A stretch of 10,328 bases of DNA from positions 1 through 10,328 of the forward strand of contig JAHFGU010000041.1 in the NCBI GenBank assembly GCA_023247285.1, written 5' to 3'. A program made the position numbers and the translations under genes. How positions within the stretch are numbered: position 1 is the first letter of the stretch; every line of letters starts with the position of its first letter. Shown here in pieces: positions 4,834-10,328 of this stretch. Origin of the DNA: Candidatus Omnitrophota bacterium (lineage in GTDB: Bacteria; Omnitrophota; Koll11; Aquiviventales; Aquiviventaceae). Under the pieces are notes generated by a model, which was not told the origin of the DNA, ran no database searches, and saw nothing but the letters and a program-made list of their open reading frames with translations.

Positions 4834-6504
4834 ATGCAGCGATCCGAACGAGGGCAAACCGCGGTGCTGGCCTACCTCGCCATGGCGGTCTTCGCCGTGC
4901 TGGGCGGCTCGTTCCTGACGCAGAGCTTCAGCTCGCAGCGGCACAGCGAGCGGCAGCAGCTCCGGGAGGAGGTCTTCTACCTGGCCGAAGGCGGCGCCGA
5001 GGATGCGCTGGCGCGGTTCGGGCAGGCCATCGCCAACTACGATGTCAATGCGAACGTGCCGCGCTACCCGACCGCCGGCAGCTTGGTGACCGCCTTCGCC
5101 TCCGGGGGCGCCGCTTCGTCCGTCGTGCAGGAGGCGGAGGCCGCGCCCCGCACCGTCGTGGATCCGGACGGCCTGGCCGTGTTCGTGAAAAACTACCACA
5201 TCACGACGACGGCCACGCACCCGGCCTTCCCCGGCGTGACCGCCACCGTGCACCAGGTGGTGGCCCGCCGCGTCGTCTACACCTTCCAGCACGCCGTCTT
5301 CTATGACGGCGACCTGGAATGGCTTCCCGGCGCCGACATGACGCTCTCCGGCCGCGTCCACAGCAACGCCAACATCTATCTAGGCACGCACGCGCTGCTC
5401 ACGGTGGACAGCGAATACCTCCGCGCCGCCGGCAATCTCTACAACAAACGCAAGGACAGCGCAGACGTCATGGAGGGCATCGTGCAGATCAAGAAGGCCG
5501 GGACCAGCCCGGCGCAATACCCGGCGATGTCCGGCCTCGACAGCGCCAGCCCGACCTGGCAGACCGAGTCGCAGACGCGCTGGAACGGGACGGTGAAGAC
5601 CGGGGTCCACGGCGTCACGAAGCGCGCCGTGCCGGTCGTCGGATCCATCGCGGCGGGGGGCTTCTACGACACGAACGCGCAGCTGAAGATCGTCAACGGC
5701 GCCATCACGCTGAACGGTGCCGCGCTGACGGAGGGCGTCGATTTGCCGCCGGGCACCGTGACGACCACGGCGAGCTTTTACAGCAACCGGGAAGGGAAGT
5801 TCGTCAAGATGACCAACATCGATATGAAGAAGCTGGCCGGTTATTACGATGGCAACGGCGACGGGGTGCTGGACCCGCCCGGCGCGCCCGGCAACCCGTA
5901 CACGAGCAAGCTGCCGGCCAACGGGCTCGTGTACGCGACGCGCACCGACGCGCCCAGTTCGCAGCAGCCCGGGATCCGGCTGCTCAATGGCAGCGAGATC
6001 CGCCGGACCGGGGGGCTGACGATCGTGTCCAACGATCCGGTGTACGTCCAAGGCAACTTCAACACGGTGAGCAAGAAGTCGGTGGCGGTGATCGCCGACG
6101 CGGTCAACCTGCTCTCGAGCGCCTGGCAGGACAGCAACAGCACGGTCAACAACGTCAATGCCGGCAGCCCGCGCACGGCCACCAACACGACGTACAATAT
6201 CGCCTTCATCGCCGGGAGCCGGACCACGACGGCGGGCAATTACAACGGCGGGCTGGAGAACTATCCGCGGTTCCACGAACGGTGGACGGGCGTGACGGCC
6301 AGCATCACCGGCTCGTTCATCTCGCTCTGGAACAGCCAGGTGGCGACCGGCAACTGGATCTACGGGCAGCAGGGGTCGAACTCCCAGTACACCGCGCCCA
6401 CCCGCAATTGGGCCTATGACGCCGGCTTTTCCTCCGGGGCGAACATGCCGCCCTTCACGCCGTGGGCCGTCGAGATCGTCAAGGGCGCGTGGTGGCAAGA
6501 TTAG
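4834..6504 (+). CDS. PilX-like pilus-associated protein, large, with calcium-binding-like loop
   Basis: A 556-residue protein with one N-terminal membrane helix (about 9-28) and a following helical stretch EEVFYLAEGGAEDALARF, the layout of the PilX N-terminal family. It lacks the GFTLIE prepilin site. PilX proteins are minor components of type IV pili, normally about 170-200 residues; here a large Gly/Asn/Ser/Thr-rich beta-type region follows. It contains GRVHSNANIYLG (173-184), YVQGNFNTV and DGNGDGVLD (339-347), which matches the calcium loop DxNxDGxxD. Such loops occur in pilus proteins such as PilY1. The start is supported by GGCGGA (4822-4827) before ATG. It lies 11 bases behind the PilW-like gene, so it is the third gene of the riboswitch operon, and its stop TAG forms the first bases of the terminator palindrome. 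Confidence 0.8.
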   Translation: MQRSERGQTAVLAYLAMAVFAVLGGSFLTQSFSSQRHSERQQLREEVFYLAEGGAEDALARFGQAIANYDVNANVPRYPTAGSLVTAFASGGAASSVVQEAEAAPRTVVDPDGLAVFVKNYHITTTATHPAFPGVTATVHQVVARRVVYTFQHAVFYDGDLEWLPGADMTLSGRVHSNANIYLGTHALLTVDSEYLRAAGNLYNKRKDSADVMEGIVQIKKAGTSPAQYPAMSGLDSASPTWQTESQTRWNGTVKTGVHGVTKRAVPVVGSIAAGGFYDTNAQLKIVNGAITLNGAALTEGVDLPPGTVTTTASFYSNREGKFVKMTNIDMKKLAGYYDGNGDGVLDPPGAPGNPYTSKLPANGLVYATRTDAPSSQQPGIRLLNGSEIRRTGGLTIVSNDPVYVQGNFNTVSKKSVAVIADAVNLLSSAWQDSNSTVNNVNAGSPRTATNTTYNIAFIAGSRTTTAGNYNGGLENYPRFHERWTGVTASITGSFISLWNSQVATGNWIYGQQGSNSQYTAPTRNWAYDAGFSSGANMPPFTPWAVEIVKGAWWQD

Positions 6505-6545
6505 TGCCAGACACTTCGCCATGGCGAAGTGTCTGGCACTTTTTT
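6503..6545 (+). terminator. Perfect 38-base palindromic terminator of the pilin operon
   Basis: Bases 6503-6540 are a perfect palindrome (19 + 19) centred on CCATGG, beginning AGTGCCAGACACTTCGCC and closed by six T (6540-6545). Its first two bases are the end of the TAG stop of the PilX-like gene. The stem is far longer than a terminator needs, and half of it recurs at the nth stop (436-452), which points to a dispersed palindromic repeat that doubles as terminator. The opposite strand has no T-run after the stem, so it serves the plus strand. Confidence 0.85.
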
Positions 6546-6563
6546 CTTTGGCCTTTTTTCTCT

Positions 6564-6592
6564 TTGACGCGCAGCGCAGCGGCGATTAAGCT
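6564..6592 (+). promoter_or_regulatory. Sigma70-like promoter for the SDR gene, near-leaderless
   Basis: TTGACG (6564-6569) and TAAGCT (6587-6592) are 17 bases apart, and the ATG (6599) begins 7 bases after the -10 box, the same layout as before the PilZ gene. The -35 is good (5 of 6) but the -10 is poor (3 of 6). No Shine-Dalgarno is visible, so the transcript is probably leaderless if this is the promoter. Confidence 0.4.
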
Positions 6593-6598
6593 ACGCGC

Positions 6599-7369
6599 AT
6601 GGCTTCCCCGTTCAACCTCACCGGCCGCGTGGTCCTTGTCACCGGCGCCGGTCGAGGGCTTGGCGCGGCCATGGCGCAGGCGCTGGCCGCGGCCGGCGCA
6701 GACCTCGTGCTCTGGGGCCGTCATCGCGAGCGGCTCCTGCGCCACGCAGCCCGCTTGAAGCGGCTCGCGCCCGCTGCCCGCGTGCTCGCCCAGCCCGTCG
6801 ATGTCACGAGGCCGGCGCAGGTGCGTCGGGCGCTCGGCGCTGCGGTCCGTCGGTTGACACGCGTTGACGTCCTCATCAACAACGCCGGCATCTGGGATGG
6901 CGATGACGCGCGGCGCCTGACCCGCCGGCAGTGGGACGCGGTCCTCGAAACGGATCTGACGAGCGCGTTTTTCGTCAGCCAGGCGGTGGCGCCCATCATG
7001 ATCCGCCGCCGGTACGGCAAGATCATCAACATCGCTTCCACCTCCGGCGTGCTCGCGCTGCCGCACGGCGCAGCCTACGGCTCGGCGAAGGCCGGGCTGC
7101 TGCACCTGACCCGCATCCTCGCGGTCGAGTGGGGGCCGCACGGCCTCCGCGTAGTCGGGATCGCACCGGGCTTGTTCCGCACCGACATGACGCGTGACCT
7201 CTTCGCCGACCGGCCCTGGGTCCGCCGCCGCGCCGCCGAGATCCCGCTGCGCCGGTTCGGCGAGCCGGAGGACCTCGGCGGGCTAGCCGTCTTCCTCGCC
7301 TCCGCGGCGTCAGACCACATCACCGGCCAGACCATCATCATCGACGGCGGCGCCTCCCTGACCGTCTGA
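6599..7369 (+). CDS. Short-chain dehydrogenase/reductase (classical SDR, FabG-like)
   Basis: A 256-residue NAD(P)-dependent oxidoreductase with every motif of the classical SDR family. The cofactor motif TGAGRGLG is at 15-22, NNAG at 94-97, and the catalytic serine S147 lies 13 residues before Y160 in YGSAK, with K164. The PG motif is in APGLFRTDMT, and the C-terminal GQTIIIDGGASLTV is the usual cofactor-side ending. Length is normal. Closest in appearance to 3-oxoacyl-ACP reductase or gluconate 5-dehydrogenase-like enzymes, but the class is too broad to fix a substrate. It stands alone between the pilin-operon terminator and the Rrf2 promoter, with its own probable promoter. No lipid-synthesis genes are beside it, which makes a dedicated FabG role less likely. 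Confidence 0.9.
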   Translation: MASPFNLTGRVVLVTGAGRGLGAAMAQALAAAGADLVLWGRHRERLLRHAARLKRLAPAARVLAQPVDVTRPAQVRRALGAAVRRLTRVDVLINNAGIWDGDDARRLTRRQWDAVLETDLTSAFFVSQAVAPIMIRRRYGKIINIASTSGVLALPHGAAYGSAKAGLLHLTRILAVEWGPHGLRVVGIAPGLFRTDMTRDLFADRPWVRRRAAEIPLRRFGEPEDLGGLAVFLASAASDHITGQTIIIDGGASLTV

Positions 7370-7447
7370 CGCTGCGCGCCCGGCCGGCGGATGTCGCGGG
7401 TCTGGGCGCCCGCGCCAGCCCGCAGGCGGGACGTGGAAGCCAAGTAT

Positions 7448-7477
7448 TTGACAGATTTAGTAGGAATATCGTACACT
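7448..7477 (+). promoter_or_regulatory. Strong promoter with likely Rrf2 operator
   Basis: TTGACA (7448-7453, perfect) and TACACT (7472-7477) are 18 bases apart, just before the Rrf2 gene at 7489. The spacer GATTTAGTAGGAATATCG is AT-rich in otherwise very GC-rich DNA and resembles Rrf2/IscR-type operators, which often lie between -35 and -10. Autoregulation by the adjacent regulator is therefore likely. The leader would be only about five bases, without a Shine-Dalgarno site. Confidence 0.65.
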
Positions 7478-7488
7478 ACCTGCGGACC

Positions 7489-7953
7489 ATGAAATTATCG
7501 ACACGTTCTACCTATGGGATGCGCGCGCTCGTGGAGCTGGCGCTGGCCGCCGGGCACGGGCCGGTGTCGGCCAGCCACATCGCCGCCCGCCAGGACCTTT
7601 CGGTCGCGTATCTCGAGCAGCTCCTGCACCGGCTCAAGCGGCAGGGGCTGGTGAGCAGCGTCCGCGGGCCGCGGGGCGGCTACGCCTTGGCGCGCGAGCC
7701 GCAGCGCATCACCATGGCGCGCGTGGTCCAGGTGCTCGACGGGGCCAACGGCCACGGCAAGCCGGCCAGGCGCCGGGGCCGGCACGCGGATGCGGCGGGC
7801 CGGCACGCGGAGCACATCGCGCAGGCGGTGCGCCGCTGCGTGCACGAGCGCATCGTGCAGTCCCTGGAAGCGGTGACGCTTCAGGACCTGTGCGAGGCGG
7901 CGAGGACCGGGGCCGGCGAGCCGTTGGACCATCGGTATGTGTTCCATATTTAG
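7489..7953 (+). CDS. Rrf2-family transcriptional regulator lacking the iron-sulfur cysteines
   Basis: A 154-residue DNA-binding regulator. The N-terminal winged helix-turn-helix is typical: MKLSTRSTYGMRALVELAL, then HIAARQDLSVAYLEQLLHRLKRQGLV and the wing RGPRGGYALARE. Iron-sulfur members such as IscR carry three cysteines after the wing and the VQVLDG segment. Here that region (about 84-116) has none. Instead it is rich in Arg and His and contains a tandem repeat GRHADAA-GRHAEH, encoded by a 15-base DNA repeat (7776-7790 and 7797-7811). The only cysteines are C117 and C135. The sensed signal is therefore unlikely to be a standard [2Fe-2S] cluster; metal or heme binding by the histidines is speculation. 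It sits 11 bases before 5-formyltetrahydrofolate cyclo-ligase and may regulate that operon and itself. Confidence 0.88.
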   Translation: MKLSTRSTYGMRALVELALAAGHGPVSASHIAARQDLSVAYLEQLLHRLKRQGLVSSVRGPRGGYALAREPQRITMARVVQVLDGANGHGKPARRRGRHADAAGRHAEHIAQAVRRCVHERIVQSLEAVTLQDLCEAARTGAGEPLDHRYVFHI

Positions 7954-7964
7954 CGTGTCCGGGG

Positions 7965-8516
7965 ATGACGAAAGGCCAATTACGGACGGCGCTCATGCGC
8001 CGGTTGCAGCAACAGAGGGAGGAGCAACGGCATCGACGCAGTCAGGCGATCTGGCGACAGGTGCAGCGCTTGAAGGCGTTTCGAGAAGCCAAGACGGTGT
8101 GTTGTTACGTGGCGTTGCCGTATGAAGTGCAAACGTGGCGGATGATTGAGCAGATGCTCGCGCGAGGCAAGCGGGTGGTGGTGCCGCTGGCGCAGCCGCG
8201 GACGAAGCGGCTGCGGCTCTCTGAGGTGCGCGATCCGGCCAGGGACCTGGCCCGGGGCGCCTTCGGGGTTTGGGAGCCGGTCCGTCCGGCCCTGCGGCCC
8301 GTCGCCGTGCGCGACCTTGACCTGGTGCTCGTGCCTGGCCTGGCCTTCGACCGGCGGGGACACCGCCTGGGCCACGGGCACGGCTATTTCGACCGCTTCC
8401 TCGCCCGGGTTCCGAAGGCCACCTCCACCGTGGGGCTGGCTTACCGGTTCCAGCTGCTCGATCGCCTGCCCGCCGCAACCCACGACCGCGCCGTCCAGAC
8501 GATCCTGACCGCCTGA
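7965..8516 (+). CDS. 5-formyltetrahydrofolate cyclo-ligase (MTHFS)
   Basis: This enzyme uses ATP to convert 5-formyltetrahydrofolate to 5,10-methenyltetrahydrofolate, returning a storage or inhibitory folate to one-carbon metabolism in the cytoplasm. The 183-residue length is normal. The signature is VPGLAFDRRGHRLGHGHGYFDRFL, in which RLGHGHGYFD (134-143) corresponds to the substrate and phosphate loop RLGxGxGYYD. The basic N-terminal region (RRSQAIWRQVQ) and YVALPYEVQTWRMIEQ are as expected. ATG 7965 is chosen because the family begins about there; the frame is open further upstream but overlaps the Rrf2 gene. No good ribosome site is seen, so translation may be coupled to Rrf2. A neighbouring place to rny and a YmdB-type gene is a familiar arrangement in several phyla. 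Confidence 0.9.
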   Translation: MTKGQLRTALMRRLQQQREEQRHRRSQAIWRQVQRLKAFREAKTVCCYVALPYEVQTWRMIEQMLARGKRVVVPLAQPRTKRLRLSEVRDPARDLARGAFGVWEPVRPALRPVAVRDLDLVLVPGLAFDRRGHRLGHGHGYFDRFLARVPKATSTVGLAYRFQLLDRLPAATHDRAVQTILTA

Positions 8517-8540
8517 GTTTCGCGCAGGCCGTTCAGGATC
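8501..8540 (+). repeat. Intercistronic hairpin between cyclo-ligase and rny
   Basis: GATCCTGA (8501-8508) pairs with TCAGGATC (8533-8540), and inside it GCCTG (8511-8515) pairs with CAGGC (8525-8529), with a 2/3-base internal loop and a nine-base terminal loop. It straddles the cyclo-ligase stop codon and ends five bases before the rny Shine-Dalgarno. No T-run follows, so it is not an intrinsic terminator; it may be a processing or stability element. Confidence 0.45.
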
Positions 8541-8557
8541 ATGCGAGGTAACCAACC

Positions 8558-10120
8558 ATGGAATGGGGGCTCTGGACGCTTGTACTCCTCGTGATCGCGG
8601 GCGCGGCATTCGGCGTGGGCTATGGGCTGCGCGCGCTGCGGAGCCGCAAGGCCTTGGCCGCGGCCGAGCACACAGCGCAGCAGACGCTCGCCGAGGCGCA
8701 GCAGCAGGCCGCTGCCATCGCCAAGCAGGCGCAGCTCGACGCCAAGGAGCAGTTTCACGCGCTGCGCCAGGAGTTTGAAGACAAGACCCGGGACCGGCGC
8801 AACGAGCTCGGGCAGCTCGAGAAGCGGCTCCACCAGCGGGAGGAGATGCTGGATCGCAAGATCGAGCAGCTGGACCGCAAGGAGAAGGAGCTCGCCGACC
8901 GGGACCGGCAGTTTGCCGGCCGCGAGCAGGCCTTGAAAGCCAAGGACGACCAGCTGACCCAGCTCGTCGCCGAAGAGAAGGAGCGGCTCAAGACCCTCGC
9001 CGGCCTGTCCACTGAGGAGGCTAAGCAGCAGCTGCTCTCGCGCATCGAGCAGGAGTGCCGCAGCGAGGCCGGCATGGTCATCAAGCATCTCGAAGAGGAA
9101 ACCAAACGCGACGCGCAGGCCGTGTCGCGCCGGATCCTCGTCGAGACGATGCAGCGCTGCGCGGCCGAGCACACGGTGGAATCCACCACGGCCGTGATCC
9201 AGCTGCCCAACGAGGACATGAAGGGCCGGATCATCGGCCGCGAGGGCCGCAACATCAAGGCCTTCGAGCTGGCCACCGGGGTGGACCTTATCGTCGACGA
9301 CACGCCGGACGTCGTGACGCTCTCCTCCTTCGACATGGTGCGCCGCGAGATCGCGCGCCTCTCGCTGGAGCGGCTGATGTCCGACGGCCGCATCCACCCG
9401 GCCCGCATCGAAGAGGTGGTGGAGAAGGTCAAGAAGGAGTTCCAGCAGCACATCCAGCAGGAAGGGGAGAAGACCATCAACGAGCTCGGCGCGCACGGCG
9501 TCAACCAGGAGCTCGTCAAGCTGATGGGCCGGCTGCGCTACCGGACCAGCTACGGGCAGAACGTGCTGGTGCACTGCAAGGAGACCGGCTACATCAGCGG
9601 CATGATCGCCGCCGAGCTGGGGCTGGACCAGCGCCTGGCGCGCCGGTGCGGCCTGCTGCACGACGTGGGCAAGGCCGTCAGCCACGAGGTGGAAGGGCCG
9701 CACGCCATCATCGGGGCGGAGCTCGCGAAGAAGTACGGCGAATCGCCGGAGGTGGTGCACGCGATCGAAGCGCACCACGAGGATGTCCCGCCGAAGACGC
9801 TGTACGCGGTGCTGACGATCATCGCCGACTCGGTGAGCGGCTCGCGGCCCGGCGCGCGGGGCGACACGCTGGAGAATTACGTGAAGCGGCTCCAGGCGCT
9901 CGAGGCGATCTGCGACTCGTTCAGCGGCGTCGAGAAGGCCTACGCGATTCAGGCCGGGCGCGAGGTCCGCGTCATCGTGCAGCCTGAGCGCGTGACCGAC
10001 CTCGAGGCCATCGCCCTCTCGCGCGAGATCAAGCAGAAGGTCGAAGGCTCCATCGAGTTCCCCGGCCAGATCAAGATCACCGTGATCCGCGAGACGAGAT
10101 CCATCGAGTATGCCCGGTAG
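8558..10120 (+). CDS. rny: Ribonuclease Y
   Basis: A membrane-anchored endoribonuclease that initiates mRNA decay, 520 residues, the usual length. It has an N-terminal membrane helix (about 4-25) and a long charged coiled coil (about 30-190). The KH RNA-binding domain contains GRIIGREGRNIK (223-234). The HD domain's metal ligands are all present: H339, H368-D369 in LLHDVGKA, H406-H407 and D424. The closing AIQAGREVRVIVQPE and KITVIRETRSIEYAR are hallmark RNase Y endings. The start is supported by GAGGT (8545-8549) eight bases before ATG and by the membrane helix beginning at once. It follows the cyclo-ligase by 41 bases and precedes a YmdB-family gene, as in many bacteria, where the two act in RNA turnover and cell-state control. 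Confidence 0.97.
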   Translation: MEWGLWTLVLLVIAGAAFGVGYGLRALRSRKALAAAEHTAQQTLAEAQQQAAAIAKQAQLDAKEQFHALRQEFEDKTRDRRNELGQLEKRLHQREEMLDRKIEQLDRKEKELADRDRQFAGREQALKAKDDQLTQLVAEEKERLKTLAGLSTEEAKQQLLSRIEQECRSEAGMVIKHLEEETKRDAQAVSRRILVETMQRCAAEHTVESTTAVIQLPNEDMKGRIIGREGRNIKAFELATGVDLIVDDTPDVVTLSSFDMVRREIARLSLERLMSDGRIHPARIEEVVEKVKKEFQQHIQQEGEKTINELGAHGVNQELVKLMGRLRYRTSYGQNVLVHCKETGYISGMIAAELGLDQRLARRCGLLHDVGKAVSHEVEGPHAIIGAELAKKYGESPEVVHAIEAHHEDVPPKTLYAVLTIIADSVSGSRPGARGDTLENYVKRLQALEAICDSFSGVEKAYAIQAGREVRVIVQPERVTDLEAIALSREIKQKVEGSIEFPGQIKITVIRETRSIEYAR

Positions 10121-10128
10121 AGGTAGGG

Positions 10129-10186
10129 CTGAGACAAGAGACAGGAGACAAGGGACATGTCCCCTGTCCCATGTCTCTTGTCTCAG
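10129..10186. repeat. Inverted heptamer array between rny and the YmdB-family gene
   Basis: A 58-base near-perfect palindrome (26 of 29 pairs) centred on GGGACATGTCCC. Each arm is itself a run of heptamers: ARGRGAC units on the left (AAGAGAC, AGGAGAC, AAGGGAC) and the complementary pattern on the right (ATGTCCC, CTGTCCC, ATGTCTC, TTGTCTC). It begins eight bases after the rny stop and ends 12 bases before the next ATG. There is no T-run, so a terminator role is unlikely. In mRNA it would be a very stable stem next to the next gene's start. AGATCCTTGT also occurs twice, at 10185-10194 and 10203-10212. Confidence 0.75.
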
Positions 10187-10198
10187 ATCCTTGTTCCG

Positions 10199-10328
10199 AT
10201 GAAGATCCTTGTCATCGGGGATATCGTCGGGCGGCCGGGCCGCGTCATCGTCCAGCGCGAGGCGGGCAAGCTCCGCGACGAGCTGGGCATCGACGCGGTC
10301 ATCGCCAACTGTGAAAACGCCGCGGGGG
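10199..10328 (+). CDS. YmdB-family metallophosphoesterase, 5' part (TIGR00282 type)
   Basis: Only the first 43 residues are in the window: it starts [15 protein letters not shown] and reaches ANCENAAG at the edge. The metal-binding GD of [10 protein letters not shown] and the NxENAA motif are the first two signatures of the YmdB family, whose members bind two metal ions and hydrolyse phosphodiesters, 2',3'-cyclic nucleotides in Bacillus. The gene normally follows rny, and does so here. No Shine-Dalgarno is visible before ATG 10199; the start codon lies 12 bases behind the inverted heptamer array, which could affect its translation. Assignment rests on a short N-terminus plus gene order. Confidence 0.85.
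   Translation, partial: MKILVIGDIVGRPGRVIVQREAGKLRDELGIDAVIANCENAAG

Noticed and set aside
5319..6522. Long frames on both strands inside the PilX-like gene
   Set aside because: Composition is typical of out-of-frame translation of GC-rich DNA, and the PilX-like frame has the better start and operon position.
7370..7447. A terminator for the SDR gene
   Set aside because: Only short GC stems such as CCCG/CGGG are present, with no T-run; nothing supportable was found in this gap.
8441..9778. A 445-codon minus-strand frame opposite rny
   Set aside because: It mirrors the RNase Y coding frame (leucine/valine-rich shadow of the coiled coil) and has no ribosome site or domain.
10129..10186. A CRISPR array or intrinsic terminator at the heptamer repeats
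   Set aside because: Units are seven bases without spacers, the arms are inverted, and no T-run follows the stem.

Overview
The window is a strongly GC-rich, gene-dense stretch from a Gram-negative-type bacterium. Three things suggest an uncultivated lineage: minor type IV pilin genes under a cyclic-di-GMP riboswitch, short palindromic repeats at gene ends, and promoters so close to start codons that transcripts would be nearly leaderless. The run of 5-formyltetrahydrofolate cyclo-ligase, RNase Y and a YmdB-type phosphoesterase, and the odd GFTPTP pilin leader, recall Omnitrophota and similar candidate phyla. That placement is a low-confidence inference; no marker here settles taxonomy.

Left part (1-3365): the 3' end of a DUF4202 gene converges on nth (endonuclease III, minus strand). 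Divergently from nth run a PilZ-domain protein, a tandem ACT-domain protein and a zinc-containing medium-chain dehydrogenase. A sigma70-like promoter sits just before the PilZ start.

Middle (3366-6545): a 370-base untranslated leader holds a recognisable c-di-GMP-I (GEMM-I) riboswitch. Its P2 arm is enlarged into a compact four-way cloverleaf. A terminator hairpin follows, then a second partly similar leader unit containing a possible 43-codon leader ORF. Downstream are two prepilins (PilV-like and PilW-like) and a large PilX-like protein, ending at a perfect 38-base palindromic terminator that overlaps the last stop codon. c-di-GMP would thus control pilus or pseudopilus assembly, and the PilZ gene nearby is a second c-di-GMP receptor.

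Right part (6564-10328): a classical SDR oxidoreductase with its own promoter, then an Rrf2-family regulator from a strong promoter with a likely autoregulatory operator. This is followed in the same direction by 5-formyltetrahydrofolate cyclo-ligase, RNase Y (rny) and the start of a YmdB-family phosphoesterase. A long inverted array of heptamers separates rny from the last gene. No rRNA, tRNA, CRISPR array, transposase or integrase was seen.

The most interesting element is the leader at 3366-3734: a riboswitch carrying an inserted cloverleaf, flanked by a 22-base repeat, with a degenerate-looking second unit behind it.
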